64,000 bases of DNA, from positions 714,001 through 778,000 of the forward strand of contig JAQGDQ010000018.1 of assembly GCA_030141605.1 (NCBI GenBank), read 5' to 3'. How positions within the stretch are numbered: position 1 is the first letter of the stretch; each line of letters begins with the position of its first letter. The stretch comes from Tubiluchus corallicola (lineage: Eukaryota > Priapulida > Priapulimorpha > Priapulimorphida > Tubiluchidae). A model generated the notes under the pieces. It was given only the letters and a program-made list of their open reading frames with translations. It did no database searches and was not told where the DNA came from. The translations under genes were made by a program, and so were the position numbers. Positions 46,704-59,500 of the stretch are shown in pieces.

Positions 46704-48590
46704 ACTTTATATGTAATAAATAACCAATGAAATTAATGGATTTTCACCAAAACAAGATATAGACGCAATTTAGCAACTCTAATAGTCTTTCGGCTTTTCA
46801 ATCAGCATAATCTAGAAATAAACACACACAAAAAATAAAACATAAAAACATGTTCTAGACTCTAGATAAACATTAGCAATAAGTCTTGAGATAATAATAA
46901 AAGCTGCAATGTGTTCTATACAAAAACTATGCAACACCTAGTTAGTATAGAAAATAAAATTATGAGCTACAATTAGTGAACATGAAATTTTTTGCAAACA
47001 AACTGTCAATAAGTCGAACATAAATGCTCATATCCATAGTCAAAGATGATGGAAGCACAAAAGCTCCATAGTAACACTAATTTTGCACCCAATTTTTGAG
47101 TGACCTTAGATATGTTCAATGTCTTGGTTAACGTCAAAAATGGGCACTTTATTGCTTTCGCACTCCTGGTCACTCAAGATTGATTGACGGGAAAGGTCAG
47201 CATTTTTCGGTCGCACAGCTGCCCCAAAAGTCGAGTTGAAATTGATGGAAAAGGCAAATAGACAGCCGACACGAAAAGGTCGACCAAACCCAAAATAGAT
47301 GGATGACAGGAAAAAAAACCGAAGCCATTTTTTATGCTTGGGTACCACCGAACCGAAGCTTAACCAAATAATCAGCCATGTTACCAAATTCAGAATAAAA
47401 TATCAAGTTAAATTGAAAAACGAGACCAAAGCCGAACCGAATTTTTTACCAAAACTGAATCAAATATTCTTGTAATTCTAAGCGAAAAGAATTATAACTC
47501 TATAACCATTATCATTTTATGTTAGTGGTGATTGGTGAGCTGTGTAAAATTGTTGTGATTACTAAATCTGTGTTTTTACTTAGTAGTTATGTAGTAAAGC
47601 AGTACATGTTTCAGAAGCAGCCCTAATTCTTTCAAAAGCTGTTCAAGCTATTTTGTACAATCAATAAAAGCAATATTCCAATAGTAAAATTGGTTATTAG
47701 CTCCAGTTCTTGTTGATTTATTTCATCAGGCATCACATTCTTTGAGTATTCATATAGAAACAGAAAGCAAAATGTCGGCTGTTGTGCCGTTTTCACTGTA
47801 GACTATCAGCTTTTTTGGGATAAATTTTTGCAAACATCATAGGGACATATTCAGTTTGCCAATTATTAAAAAAATAAGTTCGGCATTTTAAAAGGTCACT
47901 GAACTTTTTAGTTATTACAATCAAAGTTTACTGGAACGTATTTTCACACGATGCAATATTCAGAGAAAAAAATTCAGCAATCAAATACTCAGTGCTTTCT
48001 TAGCCAACTGTTCACAAGCTACTACAACCCATAGTCCCATGCAGCTTGGCCTCAGTGGCCTGAAGTAATACAGGAGTTTAATGTTAGAAGAACAAATTTC
48101 TTTAGAAGAGGTAGACGATTAGAAGACATTAGAGGATTATTTCCACCCTGTTAAAAAGGTTTTGAGACATAATGATGTAACTGAGAGCAAGAAAGCGTTT
48201 TATTCCTTTACTGAAAGCTTTAAGCCTTTAATCATCAGGCTTTATCGGCTCTTAAAGTCCAGTGCGACAATAGATTACCAAATTAATTTGACATTGGGGA
48301 GGCAAAATTCTAAAGTAAAAAAATCTGCTTCAGACACGTAAACACAGCAATAATCCAGCAAAAAACTAGACACTGCTATACAACTGCATGCATGCAAGGC
48401 ATGACGTAGACGCGTGGTGCCATCTAAAGAAGTAACTTTCAAATAATTTAATTTCTGATCTATGTTGTGATGCCATCGTCACTCGTCATGCCGAGTACAC
48501 AATAGCACCATAGATAATAATATCACTATATTACGCTACGCTTGGATATTACATTATTTGATAATAATTATGCCACAATTATGATCATGC

Positions 48591-48681
48591 GACAAAAAGT
48601 CACGTTTTGTTCAATATCTTACGGCTAGGGTTAAGGTTATTCTTTTTTTCTTGTGACCTTGTTACATGTGACTTTATTACC
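48591..48681 (-). repeat. Short MITE-like element, second copy
   Basis: Read on the minus strand it begins GGTAATAAAGTCAC and contains AACCTTAACCCTAGCC between an AAGAAAAAAAG block and GTGACTTTTT. This is the same order as the copy at 6526-6668, in inverted orientation. Confidence 0.45.
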
Positions 48682-50289
48682 TGGATTTTAATAATTAACT
48701 CATTTAAAGGGGTCACCTGAAAAGTTGGCAACGAGCCTAACTGCTGTTAGCAAAAGATTTTCAGAAAGGGATTACTATTATCATAGGAACACAGTTACTG
48801 TATTTGTACAATAAAAAAAATTTACATGTGCTATACTGAGGACAGTTAATAGGAACACTTATTTTAAATTGAAGTGTCGGTCTTTACAACTCATTTATTA
48901 CTCATAGTCCAAAGTAATTTTCAAAAAAAAACTGATACTTTAAAGAAGAGTTTACTGCAACAGTGAATAAGAGCGATGTGGTGAATAGGAATAAAACCTA
49001 GTAAAAGTTCCGACTGCATTCCATAATAAGTCATGTACAGACAGTATAGTTCATTATAATTTATAAAGCAAGTTGACCAATCTATTAGTCTCTCTACCAA
49101 TCTGGTAGTCACTCCTGCCATGGCAACTGTAGCGAGAGTGATGGCATACCAAGTACTAAGATTGTCTAACAATGCAGAAAAACACTGTTGGTCTAAATTT
49201 TTATTACCTGACTTAATGACTTATCAGAGCGGCATATGTTGTAATTTTGTAGCTGGGCAGTTGTGTGATTTTAATTATTTTCAGTAATACCTAGGAATTT
49301 TTTCCAGTTTTGAGTCACTCTCCATTTTTTTGTGGATTTTTGAACAGTTTTAGACTTAGAAACAACGGGGTGAATAACAGATGCCACACACTTATAAATG
49401 ACTCCTTAATGAAAAGCAATACAACACTATGTAGAACACAATTAGTAAATAAAAAAAAACAAACAAATAAAAAAACTACAACCCCTTTTAAAATTTAGAG
49501 GGAGTTCTAATTTTTAAGATTTGACATCATTTGAAGAGAATTGTGAATGTTGATATTTGATGTCTAGTATTTTTTGTAAACATAGAACAGTAACAATAGC
49601 TGTGAATAAAACACAGTAATTTTTAAAACCTACGTTGTTACACTTTTCACTCCATGTAATGCCTAAACGGACAAAGAGCCAAAAGTAAGGTTGTCCCTAT
49701 TCATTTCTAAATACAACGTTAATAGGAAAACAGGTTTCTAATTAAAAAAACATTGAATTTTTTGTCAAAAGAACAATACCGCCAAACATAGAATGTGTAT
49801 ACAACCATTAGATATAATTACCAAACATTATTTAGAATGAAAACTAAAAAGAAAGTTACGCAGGCTTGCACGTAAAACTGTTCCTATTTTTGCTGTTTTG
49901 CGGTACCTAGTTTCTATTTATTGTGAGCTAAAGACAGGAAATTACTTAAATGGATATTGACAGTTGGGATTAGATAAACAGTTACTGTCATAGAACATAG
50001 ACATTGCCATTATTCCATGCAAAGTCACTCATCCAGAAAAAATTATGGGTTATAGAACTACATTCCTTCCATACATCTGTTTCTGTCTTATGTAATTCTA
50101 CATGGATATTGAGCCACTGACAAAAGAAATTGCAATTAAAAATTGCTGAAAAATAAGAACATGAGGACATACTACATTAAGCATGATAAAAATATTTTGC
50201 TGCAGAAAACAGAGGAAGTCCAACTATTAAAGTGTAGTTTAATAAAAAAAATATTAAAAAGTACAAAAATTACAATACAACACTGAGAA

Positions 50290-50295
50290 TTTATT
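50290..50295 (-). terminator. Candidate polyadenylation signal for PAN2
   Basis: TTTATT on the plus strand reads AATAAA on the minus strand, 232 nt downstream of the PAN2 stop codon. Confidence 0.45.
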
Positions 50296-50526
50296 TATTT
50301 CAATATGTAACATTTCAGTTACTGAGATTACATTACACAAACTTCACTTGTTGCACAGTGATTACCTGCTATACAGAAGTAAACAGAAATGGCTTCATAA
50401 TAAAATACAATATAATACATATATTTACTGCAACTCTGGCAGTATATTAAAACCCACACATTATTCAAATAATTGCACACACGATGTCAGTTCTGAAATT
50501 GTAGTCACATAATTTGTTCATTAAAG

Positions 50527-53500
50527 TTATACCATCTTCAGTTGAAGACCATTATCATCTTGAGGTATCACCCATTTTAGTGACCTCCCCTTTTCATACA
50601 TTTCCTTTATTTGGGAATCTAGATACTCTTCTCCCACCCGTCTTAGCTCCTCATACTTTTGGTAAAGTCTCAGTGCGGTTCTTGCATCTTCTATTGAATC
50701 GTGTGTCTCACTTTGAATATTGGTAGCTGCAAACAAAATATTATTTCGATAAAATAGTAGAATGGGCAACTTGCTTGTTGTAGTAATAAATTTATGTAGC
50801 AGTATTCATAAAAAAAACAATGCTAGAGCTTTTACAGAAACAAACCTAAGAAATGCCAAGCTAAGAATCGCAACGAGATCATACGCTGCTTCGGAAGCTG
50901 AAAGAGCTGCACTGTGTCAATCACTTGTTCTGGAGGTACCTGCATAAATTTATATACCGATTCACTATAATATTCATTACAACTATAAAAATGTTACAAG
51001 AAGTACTACTAATGCTACGTTTTTTGGGTTAATTGAACAATCACTGTACCAAACCTTGGGATAGCAAAATAAAATAATAATTTGTTTGCCAACCTTCTTG
51101 ATTCCTAAACTCAAGCAAAACGTTGAACTCAGGCAAAAGCAATAAGTTTTGTGTTTTAGCTTAAAAAAATTCTTGTAATCTCATAATTAAGAGATGATTT
51201 CATGCTTAACACTTTCACTGCCGATGGTGTGTAAAAGCTGTGCACCCAGGGGTTTTATTACTTTTACGCATTATTGTTTATTTGTGAATTTACATATAGT
51301 TTCATAACCCCAAAAAGGGTTATATAGGCATACATTACCTAAAAAAAAGACAGAGATAAATTTTTTCAATTAGTTTTCAAAAAATTCAAGATGGCTACTA
51401 TGATGAGTTTTGTGATGACTCCTCTAGAATTTCTAATACAGAACATACAGTACTAATGCTGCATAAACAATGAAATAAAATTTATGTTGTTATAAGAAAA
51501 GATATGGCTAGTTGTAGTCTATTCAAAATGGCAGCCAAGCAAGATGGCTGCCAAACTATTTTAATATGTTATATTTTTTAATAACAGTTACAATAACTGC
51601 CCATGAAACAGAATTTAGATCAATAGATGCACCTTCAATGCAAAATCATAATCATAATTTCATGCAAGCAAAAACTTTTTTGCTAAAACAGACCCTAAAT
51701 AGGCTTAACAAGAAATTTGAATTTCGTAGGCTTAAAACAAAAGTATATAATTTGTTCTGACAAAAATTTATCACTAACAAAATATGTGCAAAGACCTATA
51801 TGAAGTCCAGAAAATCACGTAGATCTGTGTACATAATAATGCTTTTACAGGTCATAAGCTTACTGAGAAAGCTTAATATATAGGCCCATGGGTTTCAAAA
51901 AGCGAAAGTATGTGCATTTGCAGCAAAACCCCCAATACTAAACCAATTTTTTTATTTTTATTGCTGAAAATTCTCCTAAAATCTCTAGATAGTGTAAAAT
52001 CAGCAATATTTTATTTTACACAGAACTTACAGTTAAACCAATACATGTGCATAACATATTTGCTATGTCACCAAGAAAATAAAATCAAGTTTAAGTAACT
52101 TAAATCATTCATGTTCCTGGAGCTATGCTAAGTCATGCCATATCTGCTGACACTTACCAGCGCAAATATAGAATATCAGAGTTTGTATAGACCATTCAAT
52201 AGTAATCACGTCAAGTAGGCATATGCCAATACAAATAATGGACTTAATAGTACGTCATGGAGATGGTGAAGGTGTTAAGTCGGCTAAGATTACCTAGCTC
52301 TAAAATGCTTTCTAGTTGTAGTTTCATTTATAATAAAGCCTATACAAAGGATTTTAAATAAATTATTGATAACTGAAATGCAGCTGTAAAAACATATGAC
52401 TTAGCTTTAAGTTTAAAAACAATGAAAAACATCTTACCACAATGTTTATAACTCTGAAATCCTTTTTGAGACCATGGCCAACAAATATAACACCACTGTC
52501 CACCAAATATCGCAGCTTTATATATGACGTTTTTAGGGTTGTCAAATGTTTATTGGAATGTGATGTGCTAAGGTCACCTGCAGGAAAAGTCAAGTCTTAT
52601 CATTTAGATAGAACAAAATGAAGAATCAGATTTAAGCAAATTTCATTTTTTTACTTATATTCTTTGTATAGTTGTGAGTTTACCAACAGATAAATAGTCC
52701 ACAAAAATTTTGTGTATTTTATATTTGGGGATTGTTTCACATGGAAAGTTATTCTAGAGACACGAGTAACGTGGTACAAACTTCTGCTATGTTATAAAGT
52801 TATAATTTTATGCTGAAGCAGCTCAATCTTGGCTCACAAATGTCTATAAAAATGGAATCTCAGAGAATAGCATTCCGCATAATCTCTGGATTGCTGCCAT
52901 GTGTGGCATGACCTAACAAGCAAACTAGTCACGTTACGACCTAGTCAAGATGTTCTAAATGTTCACTTGAGAATAAGCAATGACACACGTGCTAGATGAT
53001 ACACAATGAAATGATAATTTTGTAAGCCTATTTTATTACCTTTCTAGGGACAGGTAATGCAACTGATTATTTCCAAAATTTGAAAACAGACATGTTGAGG
53101 GCTCTGGCACACATAATTTCATAAATTGGGCTACAAGCCTTCCTGGAGCTAATGCTCAGAAATCTGGTTACACAAGTTCTTGATCAACTGCTGTGATCTT
53201 TGATGCAAAAAATCATAAAGCTAGTTTATGTGAGCAGATCTAATAGTGTTACAGTCAATTTCAATCAATGTTTCAAGCATATTCTAAGGGTGTACAGGGG
53301 TTTCATCGCTTGGCTGAGACACCAGTTTGGAATATTGAATTCTATATTGAATAAAACGATATTACGTTATTAATTATATAAACATTGTCCAACATAAAAA
53401 AAGCCAGTAAATAACAGCACAACAAGTCTCAGTGTGTTCCTCATCATATCACATTTACTCTTTACCTATGTTTGGGGCCTTGGAGCAAATAACAGTAAAT

Positions 53501-56500
53501 TTAATAAACAATAACAAATGGTTCTTCAAAATGAACAGAGCATTTGATAGAAAACCATGCAAAGGTGTAGCCTATATTTCACCATCCATATGTTCATCTT
53601 TCTTATAGTTCAATAGTCAACTGTTCTGTACCATTTCTAAGAGGAAGAGGAAAAACGTTGTAGTATCTGTTACATGAGAAATGAATATCGGTGATACATA
53701 AATATTATTGTGGTTTGTTGTAACAGAGTACTTGACTAATTGACGTAGAGTTGTAACTGAGCTCGAGAGTCAAATGTGAATATACCCAGTGAACATACAT
53801 TTCAGGGTAACTTCCTAAAAGCGATGAACAGAGATGAGATCACCACCTCCCAACAGAATCGATGAGTAGAGATGAGATCACCACCTCCCAACAAAATCGA
53901 TGAGTAGAGATGAGATAAGTGGCTACAACAGGACCAGAGATGATATCACCTCCACGGCTAATAAGACTGACATGTAATTACTATTATTTCATCACCACTA
54001 ATTTAACTGTACATAGTTTACCCCGAGAAATTTCAATCCTAGTAACTTGTTGATAAAATCAACATCAACTTAAGTTTGTGGGTACTGACAATTTGCTTAC
54101 CTGGCTGGATGCCAGAAAATTTAGTTAAATAATCAACAACTTGATCTTGCGTGGATATGTAATCATCAATAAATGGGTCTCCTTCATTTGGACCTTGTCT
54201 AGAAAAAGTAATAAATCATAAATTGAACTGAAAAAAAATTTGTGTCAATATTGATTAATACAAGAGTAATAATTACGTGAACGTTAATTCATACTGACTG
54301 AATAAGGCCAAAGAAGACGTTAAAATGTGCATCCATGATTTGAATCAAACTTTGCAAGCTTCAAGGCTGTGCATTTTTACAAACTCATAGACTTTGACAA
54401 CTCCTGCAGGCTACAAAGCAATGCGTTTTGGTTAGTCGCTGCACGTGGAAAATTGGTCTTTTAGGCAATATTTAATGTTATTTATTACAATACTAACCCT
54501 CGAACACAGGTGATTCTAGCAACTGACATTTGTGATGGCTTGATAGTAGCTCGAGTGCCATCACTTCTTAATTCAGCTTCTTCCTAAAAGTGAAAACAAA
54601 AAAGGGTTTCATGCCATGTACAAAGGAATAGCGCATTGAAAAACAATCTGACATTTTGTATTCAGTTTGGCTATATTATTTCTTCCATTGTTTATCAACA
54701 TAAAATCAATTGACTTTACTGATCATGAGTCTCAATAAGATTTAAAGGATGGTTCACCTGATTCACAGTGACAAACTCAGCATCAAGTCCAACGAGATCT
54801 CCAGCCTGCGGCATTTCATTTTGTTGAAGAGGAACAAAGGTTACACGCTGAGGGCGGCGGGTAATTAGAGACGCTTCTTCAAGTAAGTATGATGATGTAA
54901 TTGGATTAGACATGTGACTCGGAAATCTCTTGTTGATGTCTTTGCGTGTGAAATACAGTATGCATGGTACTTTCCAGTCAAGGTTGAATAAACACACTTC
55001 ATCCTAAAAAACTATCAGCTTGAAATACATGTTGCAAAAACTTTAATTGTGGTTGTCTACATGAAACTAAGTGCAAAGAAAGTTCAAAGCTACTTATCAG
55101 AGACCATAAATAGTTATATGACAAAGCATTCAAATCACTGAAAACATCAGTTGAAAGAAAATTCATCCATACAGGAGACACGAAATAAAAGTTTTTATAA
55201 CTAACTGACTAATATACATAGTTCTTCGATGACTATTTATTAACACATTTATAAAAAACATATAAAATATATTTTCTAACAATAGTACAAATGAATGGTT
55301 AATCATCAATCACTCCTGTAAATAAACAATGTTATTACTCTTCCTTTCGTGTTGTTTCAACTATGGATTTAGAGACTCCAAATGCTTTTTGGTTAAAAGA
55401 TAAAACTTGTGCTAAACATTATTTGTTTAAAAACAGTTATAAACCTTGTCGATAGGAGTGACGCAAAAGTCATTGAATAGATACCACCGAGATTTCATCT
55501 GTCCTGTCTTCCGTTGATGGTAAGTTGATCCGACTTTTGCGCAGCTAACGAGATGAGATCCATTAGTTTTTGATTCATGGATTTCACACACAACTCCTCG
55601 TAGTTCATAATATCCCATAGTGGCACTAGAATCGCTAGGAATTCTGTCCTTTAAAAGGTTTAAAAAACACAAAATTACGCAAAGTCCCATTTTTATATCA
55701 CACAAATTACATACTGAATCAAGTCTAACCAGAAAACCCCTAATAATACCGAACTTAGAAAAAATAAAATTGTCCACATTAGTACAACATTAGAAAATGT
55801 ATTCTTTAAATATTTTTAATTTCTTACATCATCAATATGCAGCTCCTGAACGAGAAGATTGCGTTCAGGATCCAAATTCAAGCAGAGACCAACAGGAACC
55901 CAGGGTGCTATAGCATCATCACCCTGATAAAACTGCTCCACCACCTCCTCACTGAAAAAAGGCAATTTGCAAAACTTAAAAGTTCTATTCAATAATGACA
56001 TAACTCAGACATAGCACTTGCCAACTACAGTATAGTTTATTAAAGCTAACTTTCGAAAAATGTCATCTCCAAGCAACCACTCCTACTATTCACCTAGATT
56101 GGCATTGACAGTCTATAACCAAAAGCACTTTTTAATATAGTCATAGAAAATAATCAGTCACACTCACTATATTCTACAAACCATACCTACCCATTGTCTT
56201 TATCTCTGGTAGGGTGGCTAAAACGACAATCTTTCCTATTGCATGAATTACCATAACGACATGGTTTGGGTTGGCTAGGGACATGAGGTGGTGGAACTTG
56301 CTGTTTCTGTTTTTCGTCTTCCGTCTGGTTTCGCCTGACTTCAGCAATTAACTAAGAGCACACACCAATCAAGGTTATTCAATTATATTACATTCAAGCA
56401 CAGGTAAAGCGAAACAAAAAAAATGTTAAGCACAAAAAGAAAAAAATTGCCGATAATTTTTTTGGCTAATGTCAGCAATTGCTGTTTACAATCAATAATA

Positions 56501-59500
56501 AAAGTCTTGATGAGAACTAATATATGATAACTGTAGAATTCACAGTCATAACTGAAAAAAATGCAAGTCTTCTGTAAAACTATGATACTTTCAATGATCG
56601 CTCCGGTTATTTCTGTTGAAATTAAGATTTCTAAGAAATAGATCAATTAACATTAAATTTTAATTGTGCTGTTGTGCTTGATTGACAGTTAGGTTAGGAA
56701 CATGGTTAATTCAGTTGAGTTGTGTAAATTAAGGGTCAAAATCACAGGTTCTAGATCATGTAATGTTTCCCATTTTCAGCGTGCTATGAGAAACACCAAA
56801 TAGCAAATCTAGAAATGCAATGCAAGTTACTTCTTATATTATCTTCTGCTTTTGCACATTTAAAAAATCTATTCAACTTATCAAACTGCCAATGCAAATA
56901 TAATACTATTACAAATAATTAGTATACCTCTTGTTGAATTTTCCAAAATTCAAAATCCTTTTGTGTTTCTATCTGACAATTGATTGCTAAGGCATCTGGC
57001 AAGCACTTAACTTTTTTACTTTGAACCTAGAATTACACTAATTATTAGAAAATAACAGTTTCTTGTATTAGGCAATACACAAATCATTGACGACAAAATA
57101 TTGTTAGCATTACTTTACAAAGTAGGTTGGACAAACAGTTGGGTGAAGGAAAAGTTAACTTACAGTAGGTTGATACTTCTGACAGTTTTCACACCATGCT
57201 TGAGTTGTCTGTTCTAAACACATACTACTGCGCAGAACTTCAGCAAAGGTGATTGTCATTGGTTTTGTTAAACCTAAAATATTCACAATTTATAAACTTG
57301 TTCATACGACAACTGTCAAATTCTTTAACCCACTGCTATCATAAAATAAAATAAACAGCAACCCAAAATCATAAAATAATAGCAACACAAAGTTTGAATC
57401 ATGCAAAATAGTGTCCTAAACGAATCTAAACACAAACATTACTACAATATATTGTTAATGAGTTAACAGTTAATTGTTAATGTAAGAAGCTAAACAAGAT
57501 CTAACTGAGCATATAATCCTCATTAACTGTTGAAACCTACCTTGTAATTGGCAATCTGGATACAACAATGTAAACAACAATGTTGCAGAATTACGTGAAA
57601 CCTCGTGTTCGCAACGACATTTTACTGTACTAATCAGCCTAGTCGTGAACAAATCGCTAATGATGGATTTGCCAGAGTTGACAAATGTACTATAATGTAC
57701 AAAAAAAAAACAGATGTGATGAATCTTGTTGTATGAAGACAAATAAACTAACTGAGCTTGACGTTTGAAGTTATAAACATGGACTCGTAAATATTTTTCA
57801 AAATACTTACCTCTTTCTGTGTATCACTTGTAAAAGACACTTCTGAATAAGTCAAGCTAGTATTTTTCCACAGTCTCAAAATCAATACTCATCATTTAGA
57901 AATTTATATAATTTTTGAAACAATAGTAAAATGCCACTTGTGAATTGCCCGTGTGGCTGCTATAGTGAAGGCAAAATAGTTAAATCTGCTGAATCCTTTA
58001 TAAAGCCAAATTACAGTCTAAATTTAGAAAAGAAAAAGTGTCATAAATTTGAATGTAGTTATGCTGTGCACGATTAATACAATCCAAGTCATTGAAATCC
58101 ATGGAAACCAATAAAATGGTTCTACTCTTGGTGTAGTCTGAATCATTAAACTTAATATACACTGAAACACACAACCTAATTTTAATTCGTTATTTCGATA
58201 TAACAGTTCTCTTACCTATGTGCCATTTCTGGAGGTATAGCTGACTCTTTCTCTTGTGCAGCAGTTTCCTATAGAAAGAAATATAAAAAAACAAAAGACA
58301 AATATAAGATAAAAAAAGAGAAAGAAATATAAATAAGATGGGTACACAATATTAAATCTGTTTGGGAATGTTTGTGTGTTTCGACACCTTTGACCATTGC
58401 CAGTATATGCGTCCCCAGAAAGTATTCACTTATAGGCTTGTTCTAAATCAAAATGTGCAAGCTCAATGTACAGACAATGTATTAGTCTTCTCTGGCTGTT
58501 TCCTGAAAGAAGACTCAAGGTACTGCGTGTGGTAGCAATGCCTGTGGGAGGCAAATCTTAATAAGTCCTGCAGACTAGGCCACCATTTTATTCCACAACG
58601 AACCTCAACTCTCAGAGATCAGAACTAATTATCCTAATGATTGATTAATTAACTAACTTTTATACTACTGTATCAAATACTTTGTCAATTAAATACTAGC
58701 AGCCAAAAATTGAGGTTAAGCATGAGGCATTCTCATACTCAATAATGCCATTTCCTCTGAATGCAGCATTTTTAAAATCACCCTAGCCCTCTTACTCCTC
58801 TTTCTAAAGCACTATCCACCTCCTTTCTACACTGAGGGTGTAACACTTGAACAGTTTTTGTACGTTATGTTCCAGCAAAATTCTGAAACAATCAAATGCG
58901 TGCGATCAGAAAAACGTAGACTGTGGCAAGCCATGAGACTCACAAGAAATCTAAGTCAGTTTAAAAATACCAGTGTTTAAAAACTTTTCAGCCATTACTG
59001 GCTCATCCCAGCACATTTTCCAGCCTCTTAAATGAAGGAATATGCAACGTGCGAAATACACGCAAAATGGTGGGTTTTGCTTCTGTTCCTCCCAGTGGAT
59101 TCCAACTTGAAGCATTAATGAGACACTAGATCTATTTGAAGTATAAAACCTTGAAAATGTTGAAACTGTTAGCAACATAGCTTGGTAAATACATTAAATT
59201 GTTACATAAGTATAGCTTCATAGCAGTAGAATTCATATATGTTAGCTGTGCTTTTTAAATACTGTCATTCACAGCTCTGTATAACCCATAAGTCAAGTTG
59301 TAAGACCTTGAATGCACACTTTATATTAGGATCTGGTTATCAGAGAAATCTTGTTTGTAGAAACAATAGATGATTTAAAAAACAGCAAGTGCAATGTTAA
59401 GAAAACAGCAAAGTTTCAGAATTCAAACAAAATCAAATCTTATAGGTGTTCTTAATTTCAAGGGAAAGATGGTATAGTTGTCAAAGTGAGTGCTGTGACT

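Larger units (their letters stand above)
46704..50526. other. Intergenic region between PAN2 and IMP4
   Basis: This should contain the IMP4 promoter and 5'UTR (just above 46703) and the PAN2 3'UTR (below 50527). It includes the MITE-like copy at 48591-48681 and a polyadenylation signal at 50290-50295. The remaining sequence is AT-rich with no supported gene. Confidence 0.5.
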
